A DNA stretch of 64,000 nt from assembly GCF_047495875.1 (NCBI RefSeq), contig NC_092458.1:109246227-109310226 (forward strand). Direction: 5' to 3'. This stretch comes from Pithys albifrons albifrons (taxonomy: Eukaryota; Chordata; Aves; Passeriformes; Thamnophilidae). Shown here piece after piece: positions 52,161 through 64,000 of the stretch (its first letter is position 1; each line of letters starts with the position of its first letter). The notes beneath the pieces were generated by a model. That model was not told the origin of the DNA, made no database searches, and saw nothing but the letters and a program-made list of their open reading frames with translations. A program made the translations under genes and the position numbers.

Positions 52161-54951
52161 AAGGTGGTCATAATATAGAAAATTGTAAGGGGCAAAAGTC
52201 AAGGAAGAAAGGCTGATCCCTGCTTTTGCTCCCACCCAAACCTTACCTTCTCCTGCTGAAAATGTCCTCCTGTACAGTTACTCCCCACACATAATGGGCA
52301 AAACCTCCATTACTCTAGGTTTAAGGTAGTGTAAACCTGAGGAGTTGTGCACTGGTTATAACTCCATGGAAATTCATTAATGTAATCCTGGAGTGATGAA
52401 CTGAGGAATTAGGCCCTTTATTTTTAATAAAACTCATATTATCTGAGTACTTTTCTCTATCAAAATCTCATTTTCAAATATAAGTCTTGCTCATGGAAAC
52501 CCATGTAAACATGCTCACTACTGGGACTAGATCTTCTGAAGGTATTCATTTTGTTGAGGTTAGCTCTGACCCTACTTTTTGGTATGCTGGGACAGTGACT
52601 CTGCAAGCTCAGGCTTTGCTGCATTTGCTGGGAGAAGGCAGTGCTTCCAAGGTGCAGGAAGATGCCTTTTTGGGTGAACAGCAACTCTGAATCCATTTTC
52701 AGCTTCTGCAGTCCTGGGTAGAATCAGAGCTGCTCAGATTTGAGGGCTGCGCTGGTTGCTGCCAAGGAACATTCACATCCCGCCCTTCCACTGCTGCTCC
52801 GAGCCAAAGATGACATTTTGTCAGCCACTAATAGGAGCTGCCTCCTAACTCAGGCAGCCTCAAGGCCACGTGATCGCTTCGTAATTCAGGATTGCAAAAT
52901 TGCTTCTTCACAGTGCCAATCTGGGTATGATTCAAGGAGAATTACAGTCTCTGTTTCTCCTCCTACAACTAATTGCCTGGCAGTAGAGAAGCAGAAAAGA
53001 AAGAAGACCCTTCTTATTTCCCCAGCACTGTCCTTGAAAGTGTACGCTGTGCTTCTGGTAAATAGATAGGGTTCTATTTTCAGTAAGAGAATCTAAAATA
53101 ATAGAAGTGTAATACATACAGCATAACATCCTTTCTTTGCAATTGCCTAAGTTATTTTAGATCAACAGTTTTATTCACTATGTGTGTTTTACATTTTTCT
53201 TGTAATACCATTAAGGAAGACAACTTTGGATCCATTCACTTGGAAACTGTGAACTCAGTCAAGGTGAAATGTATAACTCAGTATTGCAGGTCTGCTTGGC
53301 CTCTTTCCATCTGTTTGTGTATTTTGCCCTTCAGGCTATTTTTATTAGTTCTGTTTGTATTTTTTCAGTGTGTCCTTTCCTTATAAACAAGTTTATAAGC
53401 GAGAAAAAGTCCATGAAAAGTAGAACAAATGACAAAAGCAGAAAGCTTGAAGAACTGAGAATATCACTCCAGAATGTTCATTTTACTATTTCTTTATATC
53501 TTTGTCACATATTGGATCCTTCAGCCTTTTGCTATTTCAACTCATATTTCTTACATGCAGGCTTTGATTAGCCTCTTCAATTGCTTGATGGCATTCTGAG
53601 AAATGTAAATGCATGTTGACCTGCTCATGTTGAATTTTATTTTTTGTTTTTAGTCTATTTTCTTGTCCCACTGCTGATTTTATAATCGAGGATGGTTTGT
53701 AACCCAGAAGGGCCATTAACTGCTGCCTGTGCTGGAGGCAGCAAAACTTACAAGACATGAAAGCCCTTTGCTATGTAGAGCATTAAGAGGAAAAAATGGG
53801 CTTTAAGTAATCAGCACGTTCATGTTCTTATATTTTGGCTGCAATCCATATGTATCAGACAGGTAATTTCAAAGTTAGTAACAAAAATTGTACATTTTTG
53901 AATAACTTTTTTTAGCTGAAAAAAAATATTTGAATTAACTATTTCATTATTTTTTCAGTGAGTTTGATGTGAAACTGAATGAGAAACACAATATTTGAGT
54001 TTAAAATGTCATTTCAGATAATACAAAACCGCCTAAAATTCCGGGAAATGACATTTTCCTTTGGAGGTAGATACTGATAATAGATCCTGTAATGTAACTG
54101 TCCTCCAACTACAATGATCCAAACTCGATCCTGTCTTGTGAGGGCAAGTCATCTCACTGACACAACTGGTCTTGCTGTTATGATTGAAGTTCCCAATGTA
54201 TATCATTTTTTCTAGGTGGAGTGAGGGAAAAAATGTTCAAAATATTTTTTTCATGTGGCCACATGAAGAGTCTAAAAAGCCATAATTTCCACTAGACTGT
54301 TTTTTTCTTGTAAAAAACAGGCTGCCTTTCTTATTTTTTCCATCTTGATCTCTGCTTGGGGCAAAGAAAGAAAATCACATGAGGCATTAGAAGTTCCCTA
54401 GTCTACTATAACTGGTTCTGTGGATTAAGTGAGGTTGGAGAGCTGCATTTTTTACGAATTATTGTCATTGTATCCATTGCAGTGAGAAGCAGTATCAGTT
54501 TTAAATTAAAATATTGCATTTGGTTTAAGGCAACCATAAACATCTTCATTTGTATCTCACCAGAGTCTGTGATTATTTGAAATAGCACAGGAGTACAGAG
54601 AGATTGCTAAAGGGCGACCCTGGTAGTGGGAATATTGTTTTCACACATCCATCAATCATTGTCTTACTTTAGGCTTGGGAACAAATAAAGATGAAAAAAG
54701 CTCAAACATAATGACATCCATATTGTATCAGAATTTTTTTTTTTTATTTATGATTGTTTGAGCTGTAGTACAGAAAAGTACTCTTATGTTGTTGAGAGGT
54801 TTCTTTCAGAAAGTGAATTTCTGAGCAATCCAAACTGCTTCAGCTCCATGAGAATCGTGCAGATATTTCAGCTAAGCAAGGACACACACCTGCTGTTTGT
54901 CTGTTAGGCAATGGTCACTCCCTGGAAGTGTTTTCATGAGAACACCTCAAC
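52161..54951. other. Unassigned DNA, no gene seen
   Basis: The part 52540-53060 is GC-richer than average and carries a 109-codon plus-strand frame (52740-53069) with no recognisable domain. I lean to chance because the opposite strand is also partly open there. The remainder is AT-rich. Confidence 0.45.
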
Positions 54952-55182
54952 TGTCTTACCGATCTCCGGACATAGATCTGAAAACACCAGGATGAAATAA
55001 TAGAAACATTGGACTTGTGAGATATAGGCTTTTAACCAAGTAGAGGTTCTAGCGTGTTGGGGTGAGACCTTTTTAGCCAATAAGATGTATCTCTAACCCT
55101 ATATAAACCATGTGCAGTGTGAAATAAAATGTCTTCACTTTGAATCTCATAGATTTGTACTCTGAAGCCCTTTCTCTCCGCA
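54952..55182 (+). mobile_element. Probable compact LTR (promoter plus poly(A) unit)
   Basis: A CCAAT box at 55077-55081 is followed by TATATAAA at 55100-55107 and AATAAA at 55123-55128, on the same strand within 52 bases. Such tight packing of promoter and polyadenylation signal is characteristic of LTRs with a short R region, as in alpha/beta-type (ERVK-like) elements, and is unusual for ordinary genes. The proposed ends are TGTCTTACCGATCTCCGG and TTTCTCTCCGCA. Several CpG dinucleotides survive here, unlike most of the window. No 6-bp target duplication matches at these ends (CTCAAC left, AAAGTT right), so the boundaries are weak and the element might start further upstream. Confidence 0.55.
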
Positions 55183-58082
55183 AAAGTTTGTTTACTTTAT
55201 TATGTGTATCTGTCCTTTATGCAACACAAAATAGAGATTTTTTTTTATAACCTGACATGATTTACTAGAATTCCCATTCTGAACACACACACAAAAATAT
55301 GCAAAACAATTTCACTTTATAATGTCAATATCAAAAGTATCTCGCAATTCACAACCACTGCAGCCATAACTATTTTTTGAAATGTCACATTCAGAACTTT
55401 TCATTAACAGCTACGTTTTTTATGGGGTATATTCTGTCTCCTACCTTTTATTGGAAAGACCTTTTCTCTGAAGAGTTATTAATGAAGTTACTTGTTGAGC
55501 ACAGTACTTAAATGATTAAATGTGAAATATTTCCAAGACTGTTATAATTCTGGTCACCTGGAATGTATTTGTGACTGTGGGGGATAATAAAGGCAATTGC
55601 TAAATTATTTTGGGCAATGAACAGAAACACTTTTGATGAAGACCTTAAATTAGACCAAAGAGCCTCTTGGGAGAGCCAAATGACTTCTGCTCACATAACG
55701 GGATTGAAGAGTGCTGAAAAAGGGAAGGTTGAATTATTAGGGAACAGGGGAGTCTGAGGCACATATGGAGTTCTTCCACTGGAATTAAAAACTCCAGTGC
55801 AGCTGAGAGCTTTAAGTGGATGACACCTAGATGTGGTTTGGTTAAACTGGCTTCTATTTGGACCCAAATGTTTCTTTGTGATGCTGAGAACTAGTGGCAG
55901 AGATAATTGCACAAGCATTTAGATCATTTTGGTCCTGGTGGCTCAGCTAGGGAGGGCTAAGCATGATGGCAAATGAGAACTGTAATACTGATAATATAGT
56001 ATGCAGGTATGCAGACTATCAGTCTTGTGAAGGATTAAAAGCTAAGGGAAAAAAATTAAAATGAAGTGAATGAAAAGGAAGCTGGAGCTCAAAATAAAGG
56101 CCACAGAACTTGAAGAGGTATTTATTTATTTATTTATTTACTGAATGGAAGTTGCATGAATCTAACATTTTTTTTAGTATGGCTGGAGACCTCAGTCCAC
56201 ATAAAAATGACAAAGCAGTTTGCATTTATGTGAGGCTTAAAAATAGATATATACATATAAGTATTTATGTAAGACATTATGCCAAAAGATAGCTGATGTT
56301 ACCCAGTCTGTGGAGTGGGTACTGTTTTCCTCCTACTAGGAAATGTTCCTGATGGCAAATATTGATCACAGCCTCTTGGGTTACTGTCTGTCTATGGTGC
56401 TTACATGATTTTTTTCAAGATACTGAAGATGTTAAGTTACCCTAGAAAATAAGTGGCAGTGGAATTATAATAAGCCGTTCCCTTGATTTTTCAGATGCTT
56501 TTTCAGTGCCTTTGGTCACTCCTCATTGAAAGCCTGTGGGCCATGCTGCTCACCTTCCCTCACCCAGTCTAGCATGGATAACCACGGATAAACAAGCAGG
56601 CTGAAATCCCTTTGAATTCCTACTAAAAAGCACCAAACCCTCAATATTTATTGGCCCATATTTACAGAGCTTAGGAAAGATAGAGCTGTAGCTCTGAAGT
56701 TTGGCAAGATATAACTGGTGCAGGGTGTAGGAATAATAGAGGTGAATGCTCTGTGCCAAGAAATACTGAGAGCTGCTCTTTGTGTTATTATCTCCCCACT
56801 GGCTTTTCTGAAGTCAGACACCTCAACAGAAGACTCCATTGATCCAGCCATGATATGATCCAGTTATAAATAACAATAGAAAAACTGAGACTTCTTCTGG
56901 CTCTCATATAGATCCCTTTGATAGAGAGGTACACCCACTATCCAGTGAAACTTCAGAACCATTTAAATGTTCCTTGGATTCTTGGTTTGTTTTGCATTTC
57001 TCTCCTGTGAGCAACAGGTAAGGAAAGATAGATCTGCAGTCAGAAGCAGAGAACAGCAGGTCTCTCCACCTCTCACCTGTATTTTCTATGTGGTAATGTC
57101 TAATTTTTTCCTCCTAAATTACTAATATTGCTGTTAGCATGTCAGATCTTCCCATTGCAATAATTTAACTGTGGTTAGTCTGATTGTTTTGTGTCCATTC
57201 CTTTCTTTACAGGGCACCCAAACATTCAAGCTCAGGATTTTCTGCTTCCATATGCTCCATCAGAATCAAAAGTAATTTCCTTTTCTAATAGCCATTCATT
57301 CTTTGTGTAGATAATTTGGCATCCTAGCTGATACTGGCTTATTGTTGCCATTTATTCTTTTTTTTAAGTCGCTAAATTCAGATTTTGAATTTCAGAATAG
57401 TTAGTGATGTGCAGTAAAAAACAAAATGCAGAAGGGTAACAACTTCGGGGGTATTTTAGAGAAAAACCCTCCAAATTATATCCCACATAAACCTGGCATG
57501 TTAGTAAGATTTCTCAGCTTCAAAATGTATTAGTTCATTTCAGTAGGACAAAGGTTGCTCATGTTTTTGGGCACGGTAAAAAACAATTTGGAAAGATTTA
57601 GTTAATTACCAGAAACAAAAGTGAAAATCCAACCTATTAAATGTAGAAGCTATTAAGGAGACAGATGGATAAACAAAGCTGTTTTTCTCTTTGGCTTTGT
57701 GTCCAGTTACTAAGGGTAGAAAAATCAGCATAATCCTTTAATTTTCTTCAAATTCTAGGTCAATATTCAAAGCTGTGCATGAAGCAGTACAAGAGTTTTG
57801 AAAATTTAGCTTTTACTTTGGATACTCACACCATCTGGATTCTTGATTATAGCTGCACACACAGGCCACTGGGACAGCTGTCAGAAGAGGTAATGGGTTG
57901 TGACTTCTGCAGCACCTTTCTCTTTGCCATGTCTTCCTGCTTCCTATCCCTTCCATGGCTTTTACACCCTCAGCTCTAGAACAGAAGCAGGAAAAGCCTC
58001 CAAAGTCTATTTGTTCACCAGACCAAATTACAGCAGCAGTTTACACCCACCGGTAATTAGCCAGTGAAAGATAATCAGTCTT
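55183..58082. other. Unassigned DNA, no gene seen
   Basis: A (TTTA)n tract lies at 56119-56140. Open frames reach only 75 codons. Nothing else recognised. Confidence 0.5.
56119..56140. repeat. (TTTA)n microsatellite
   Basis: Five consecutive TTTA units. Confidence 0.8.
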
Positions 58083-58138
58083 AGAGAATCATAGAACAAT
58101 TTGGATTGAAAGGGATCTTTAAGATCATCTAGTTCCAA
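58083..58138 (-). mobile_element. CR1 LINE 3' terminal scrap
   Basis: The plus strand reads AGAGAATCATAGAACAATTT, then GGATTGAAAGGGATCTTTAA and GATCATCTAGTTCCAA. This is the reverse of a CR1 3' end with its octamer tail. Only about 55 bases are left. Confidence 0.8.
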
Positions 58139-61068
58139 GTTTTGGGGTTTTCTGTGGTTTCCTGGTCTGCATAAGCCACTGTGGCAGCAAATTGCCACCC
58201 ACTTACACAGTCTCCTTGGCAGGAAGGTCTGCTGTGTGACTTGATCACTGAGGCTCATTTTTTGCCAATTTGTCTCCATAGAAGCTATTCGGACACAACC
58301 AGGCCTTATGCTGGTTTTGTGTTGTTTCTTGCATCTCGATCCAGAAATGCATCCCTGGTCCTGTCATTCACCTTGAATTTTGCTTCTTTGGAAATCTCTT
58401 TGTATTCCAGGCATGTACTAATATCCAGCTAGAGCAAGGAAACCTCTATTTTGCAAGTCTTTAGGAAATGGAGAGGTGCAGTATGTAGGTAGAAGAGCCA
58501 GAAAAGGAAATTTAAAATCTAGTCATGTACCTCAACAGAACATACTCCCTACTTCCCTAACCTTATGTGTAAAACTGGAAGGCTGGAAAAATTAATTGTT
58601 CTGTTGCTTCAGTGGTACCATGGAAAAGCTCTTTTCATTTTTAAAATTAAATTAATCCCTAAGCAGTAACTAAACACATTGTATGTTCAAAATATCAAAA
58701 ATGTTCCCTATGCCTCATACATAGACTTCTAGATTGATTTATTTATGCATTAAATACTCAGCTTTGATATTAATGGCCAGCTGTACATTTTATGCCTGCT
58801 CAATGTTTTCTTAATTTCTTCAAAATATATATGAATTATTATTATGTGGATTGGGACTGTTTAGTTTGTTAGCTATAAATTAATAGTTGGCATTCATTAT
58901 TTAGTAGTTAAATTCTGTCTTCCACTTTCTATGCTTTTTCCTGCTCTAATTATTCCTTTCCTGATGGAAGTAATTATAGAGCAATACAACACCAAGTCAA
59001 AAAAAATCTCTCTCCATATTTAAAAACAGCTTAAATATATTTATTCAGAAGTCAAAAGGTCATCCCAGTGTACAATGTTTTCGTAACCTGTAAAGGCAGA
59101 AAGAAAACAATACATTTTTAAAGTTTTACATCTTTACTTGTCTAATTGTTAGCTAGCGTGGATATTCATGGTGACAACTGCAAAATTAATACATACATAT
59201 ATTATTAAGTTCACCTGAATGATGTATATAAACTAATTCTTAACTAGTCTTGTTAATCTTGTTCACACTGAAAAGTCATATATTTCTAGAGTAATTCTTC
59301 CAAAGCTTGTAGGAGTACTTATGGATGAAGATTGTGCTAATGGATTGCATAAATTATTGCAGCTCCAATGAAAGCAAGAGACTAACAGGGAATATATAGG
59401 CCTATGTAATGCAAAACAAGACCTAGAAGGAAAAAAAAACAACCAACAACTAATTTTCAGGAGGAAGGACTTGATCCTAGAAAAAAAATCTTTATTTTCT
59501 TTGGAGAGATAGTTTAGATATTTACAATACAGCACCTACAACTGAGCCAGTCATGTCAGTCTTTCTTCATACTCAAGGGAGAAACAAAGAGGTTTAGACC
59601 ACACTTCTTATTCTAAGATTGCTTCCTGCTTAGAAGTGTAAGGAATCATACCCTAAAGCACCTGAAGAAAATTGAAGTGGTTAAGTTGGGTACCAATGCC
59701 TACATCAGTAAATCCCAATCCCCTTGTTTTGATGGATCCCCTGCACAATAGAAAAAAACACTAAAATAATAAAATAAAAATATCATGAATACAGCAGGCT
59801 AGTTCTACAACTTCTGTTGTCTGTGCAATATGGTCAGCAGGTCATGTACATGAAAATAGCAGAAACAAAAGTGCAACAGGTACCAGAAAACTTGTTCAAA
59901 CACCAATCAATTTTCTCCCCACTACTGCTAGTGCTATAAGAAAGTAAAGTATGAGGAGAATGAACAAAACTTAAGAGAGAATGTCTTAAACACTGATTTT
60001 GAAATTTCTATAGGATTTTGAAACAACAAGCTAGTGTTTGTTTGGGGTTTTTTTTGTTGGTTTGTTTTTTACTTTTCTCTGCCTTTTTCACCCCCTCTTT
60101 TAGCTAGTGTTTGATTTGTACTTATCTTCTGCATCTGATCTGTTATTCATTAAATTTTCACTGCTTTTCCTGAAGATTTCAGGCTTTGTATTTTGGGTGG
60201 AAATTTAGTTATAAGACAAGGCAGGATGAAAATGAGGTTGTTTGTCTTCTGCTTCTGTCACTACCTTGCCTGTCCTCCCTGTACTGAAAACCTCATTTTT
60301 CAGCCGTAGGCTTTTCCCCATGATGATCCTTCTTTAGATTTAATTTACTATTCAAAATTCTCATTGTAGTTCTTTATTCTGTGAACATATTGAAAAAATA
60401 TAATGGAATGTGCTGATAGCAACACAAAAGGTAAGATTTATCATTCATGCTTCACTCTTTAGTATTTTCACTAACAGAATCGTTGGTGTGCTCCCAAAGA
60501 TGTTTAAAGGGAAAAAATAAATAACTGCCTTAAAATGATGAGGGAAGGGAAATGAATGCTGATGGCAGGTGTTCTTCCAGACACTGACTTGGGAGCTCAG
60601 AGGACAAGAGCAGACGTTGCAGAATGTTTCTTGGGACCCATCACACCATCTCATATCACCTAAATGGGTTTTTTTATTTGATACGAATAACACTATGCTA
60701 TGGTCAACTGTATAATAAAAATCCCAACAGTAGCAGCTGAGTTACTCATTCATGACTGGCTAATTCCTCCAGTGTTAACAAATAGAGTTTATAGTACCCT
60801 TTGGCACAGAAGGTTAGTTCTGTTGTCACTTAGTTGGTGGAAAAAGTGTACCGTATCTTTCTTGGGTCGGTATGATCCAGCATCTGATAACTCATTTAAA
60901 TCATAAACAGCAGATGTGTTATTATGTCAATGATAAATAGTATGAAAATCAGCTTTTAGGAGGCTATTTGATAACTGTGGGTTCTTTATAAAAATGAGCA
61001 GAAATATTGAAGCCAGTCTCACATTTATTGAAGCAATATACTACCCCATGATTTAAAAATGTTACTAA
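58139..61068. other. Unassigned DNA, no gene seen
   Basis: Opposite-strand open frames of 83 codons overlap at 58028-58432 and have no family features. A T/G tract occurs at 60038-60070. No RNA gene or further mobile element recognised. Confidence 0.5.
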
Positions 61069-61073
61069 ATTAG
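61069..61073. repeat. Left target-site duplication ATTAG
   Basis: Identical to 61727-61731; flanks the LTR directly. Confidence 0.87.
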
Positions 61074-61726
61074 TGTGCTGGTTTAAAGGCGAACCAGCAG
61101 GGGAAATGGACTCACCATGAGAGAAATTATAAGTCAGAGCTAAAATTTAATAATAATATTACAATAAGTACACTGACACAAAGGGAAATTGCTTTCAACT
61201 CACAAAACCCAGCAGTATAACCCAGTGTCCTAGGGCGCAAACCCAAAGGGGTTTGTTTGCCCTTGTGCTGAGACCTGCGTGGTTCCCCCACATCCAGAGC
61301 AAAAGGAAGTGAAAAGCCTGTTGGTGCAGGTGATGGCTGCAGTCTAGTCAAGAGTGGCGGTTGTAGTCTGGTTGAGAGTGGTGATCTCCTCCTGTCAAGG
61401 TCCTGCTGCTCCTATGGATCTGACAAGAAGTTCCCAAGGTCTTCTTACCCACCACTTATGTACCCTCAGGGAGCACCCAGTCCCTCCCCGTGGGAGGGGA
61501 CTCACACAATGGGTGATTAACTCTGGGAGCCAGGGGGTATTGTTGAACGGTTGATGGTCCCTTAGCAGCCATGCCCCCTCAGGCTGGGTGTGAAGGTGCT
61601 ATTGATTCCCTGGGCAGCTGCTGCTAATGGCCCATTGTCCTTGGGGAATGAGTAGAGGGGATAGAATACACAGCTTTGATCACCCCACACACAGTGTTAA
61701 CTGGTCCTTCCTGCTGAACTAGGACA
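61074..61726 (-). mobile_element. Solo LTR, minus strand, with 5-bp target-site duplication
   Basis: On the minus strand the element starts TGTCCTAGTTCAGCAGGAAG and ends GCCTTTAAACCAGCACA, i.e. TG...CA. It is flanked by perfect ATTAG duplications. Length is 653 bp. On the minus strand a TATA-like TACATAAG lies at 61462-61455 and an ATTAAA poly(A) signal at 61151-61146. The GC-rich U3 includes the word CCCCTCCCACGGGG. It differs in sequence from the LTRs at 14542 and 37105, so at least three LTR families are present in the window. No proviral interior remains. Sharp ends and surviving CpG suggest a fairly recent insertion compared with the ERVL-type copies. The first 17 bases recur with one change inside the tandem repeat at 41559-41805. 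Confidence 0.92.
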
Positions 61727-61731
61727 ATTAG
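61727..61731. repeat. Right target-site duplication ATTAG
   Basis: Partner of 61069-61073; together they fix both ends of the LTR. Confidence 0.87.
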
Positions 61732-64000
61732 TCACTATTTCACAAACTTCAAATACAACAAGCTCTTCAGATTCCTGCACAGGTACAGCACAGAGCCACC
61801 ATCAGTTCTGGGGCACAAACCAAAACAGAAAAGCTCTTTAGCTAAACGACTGTGAGGCTTTTTTAAAAATATGTATTTAAACTGTCTCATTAGAACAATT
61901 ATAAATTGACAAGATTTTATGATTTGAAGGAGGATGATGATAGTGATACATCTTTCAATTATGTCTTTATGACCATAGCAAGTGGACTGTGTGATTCACA
62001 TTTCCAGCTATTCAGGTGCCTTTGTTATAACCTCAGGCCTTTATCTTATCCTAGATGGACTTCATAAAATGATAGTTCCCACCTTAGGGATTCATTAAGC
62101 AGATATGCTGTCCTTCACAGTTCTGAAAAAGGTCAGCTTCAGAATGTTGCTGTTCCCTACAAGAAATCATAAGAAAGTACTAGAATTGGAAATGCTTGAT
62201 ATCTTAAACCTCAAGAAAACTGTGCTGGGACTTTTCAGCTCCACAGCAGGCTGAATCTAAATTCTATACAGTGGACTCTGGAAATGTGTTGAGCGGCTGC
62301 CATCTCTTTTTAATACAACCAAAGTGGTCTATTTTTAACCATGGGCTTAATTTAATCAGCATAGTTGGAATTTTGGCTCTGATGAGGGAAAGGCCTGCCA
62401 TTATCTCATTTATTTAAGTTGTCCCATTTTCCCAATGTGAATGAAGTTGCTGAGCAGAAAATTCCCCCACAATATTGTCAAATCTTGTTACTGTTTTGGG
62501 TCTAGCCAGAGAACTGCTGCATGGCACATCATTTGGAATAAAAAGACATAACAACAGCAAATTTAGAATAATTTAATTTCATTATAATATATGATACCTT
62601 GGGATCTGTGAATAATTGCATAAAGATGGGAGGAACTGAAAGGGAATAACGTCTCTCTTTCTAATAATGGAAAGAAAGAAAACCACTAATCCAACAAAAT
62701 ACTGATACCAGAGTTGCATGTCTGTTGATGAGTTCTGAGGAATGGTCTAGTTTTGGGAACATTGAGAAATGTGAAAGCCTGGCTTATTTGAGCTACTGTG
62801 CTTAAGAATGCATTCATATGGAAAAGAGGGATTCCTCTCCTCTTCTGAACTGCTTTAAAACAAACAAATAAACCAACCCCAGAGCCTTAATTGTTTTCTT
62901 ACCCATTTTTATAATTATTTCTACCTTGAATTAGTTTTCTTGCCTAAAACAAAGCAGCATTTGACAAGTCTATATATTTCTTTTAAGGCTAAGGATGTCT
63001 GAGCCCTTCTCAGTCTCTCACAGTCCAGTCCATCTGTAGCTGTTTTTACTCTGGATACAATAACTTTAATAAAGTTTACCTGGAATAGAGTAAAGTGTTG
63101 GTCAGAAAGACGGAAAAAACCCAAAACCAAACCCAACAGGTATAAGAATTGTAATGTTTATTCTACCATATTCTCCAACAGATCCTTGGGAACCACAGTT
63201 TACTTGTAACAGCCATTGAGCAAAATACAAAATTTAGGGCTTTATATCACTTCTTGCAAAGGCACTAAACTTGAATTGAAATCAGCAAATAAGCTTAGTT
63301 TGCTTAGGAATTAAGAACAGGTTTGATGCATCATAACTGATTTAGCTACAGCTAGGCTGATGTAAAAGTGATATGCAAGTAGTAAGAAAATTGTAATTTG
63401 AAAACAGCAGTGCATTATGTGCTGTACTGATAGGCAGGAGTTTGCTACAGGATGCAACAGATATAATTATATCTTCATGTTCCATGTAGATTTTTCTGTG
63501 AGCATTTTTAATGCATGAGTTGTTCTTTCCACTAATGACAGTTGGAAAGCATAGTGCATTTGAAATCTGATAAGCATCAGTTCCAAATTGCTTCTAGGGT
63601 GCGGCATGAATCAATTAATATCTTTGTTCTGACATATATTCAAGGACTACAGTTTTCAGAAGCATATACTGTTATAATTGTAGAATATGCAATATCTATT
63701 GACGAGCATTCTAAGAGGAATATAGAGATAATTATATGCAACTGTGCTTATGAAACAAAATCAATGTTATTTTCTACTGATATTCACAGAGGAATAAAAT
63801 AGATTCAATGCTAATAGTTCTGCTAATTGCACATATCCTTATGCATGTTTATGAATACAAGATTATCAGAGCACCTCTGAGTTAAAAGAAGCATAGCTCT
63901 TAGGAGGACGTTTGCCAACTAAAGCCATTAAAATAATAAAAGTTATTTTACAAAGAAAACAAGAACAGAACACCACAGAACACTCCAGGGGAAAAAAACA
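61732..64000. other. Unassigned DNA, possible non-coding regulatory sequence
   Basis: No gene or repeat recognised. The part 62040-62560 is unique and evenly textured and includes CTATTTTTAA at 62329-62338, an exact match to the MEF2 consensus. An 86-codon frame at 63542-63802 (plus) is in AT-rich DNA and looks like chance. Confidence 0.45.

Noticed and set aside
1..64000. CRISPR arrays, operons, prophage or bacterial elements
   Set aside because: No regularly spaced repeats or dense coding; composition and retroelements are those of a vertebrate.

Overview
The window looks like non-coding DNA from a bird nuclear genome, probably a songbird. The clearest markers are CR1 LINE fragments. Several end in the typical CR1 tail (repeats of ATTCTATG, or CATAGAAT in reverse), and one keeps a readable ORF2 C-terminus. 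Solitary LTRs of avian endogenous retroviruses are the second marker. CpG is scarce, A+T is high, and G/T- and A/C-type low-complexity tracts are common. I found no protein-coding exon, tRNA, rRNA or snRNA I could defend. No open frame exceeds 136 codons; the longest is an antisense shadow of a CR1 element and the rest resemble no family I know. The segment is best read as a gene desert or the inside of a very large intron. Family names come from sequence recall, not from a database search.

Layout. 1-10028: unique AT-rich DNA. 10029-10404: plus-strand CR1 fragment with a decayed reverse transcriptase and an internal deletion. 14239-14388: long inverted repeat (two 47-bp arms). 14542-15103: ERVL-type LTR, plus strand. 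18088-18262: old minus-strand CR1 tail. 18753-19112: truncated minus-strand LTR of the same ERVL family as 14542-15103. 22523-22590: CR1 scrap followed by an AT-rich repeat. About 22.8-37.1 kb: unique DNA with short simple repeats. 37105-37728: solo LTR, plus strand, with a 5-bp target duplication (CCTTT). 38440-38525: CR1 scrap. 40583-41493: LTR-like element, plus strand, next to a diverged two-copy tandem repeat (41559-41805). 46940-47535: older plus-strand CR1 tail interrupted by a younger minus-strand CR1. 47719-47777: perfect 16-bp hairpin. 52100-52160: TA/GA microsatellite. 54952-55182: compact LTR-like promoter and polyadenylation unit. 58083-58138: CR1 scrap. 61074-61726: solo LTR, minus strand, with a 5-bp target duplication (ATTAG).

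No genes act together here. The history that can be read is one of retroelement arrival and decay: several CR1 insertions of different age, at least two LTR insertions whose proviral interior has been lost, and no surviving gag, pol or env. I found no new multi-gene system. The items most worth checking are the 14.2-kb inverted repeat, the 40.6-41.8 kb LTR-plus-tandem-repeat block, and the nested CR1 pair.
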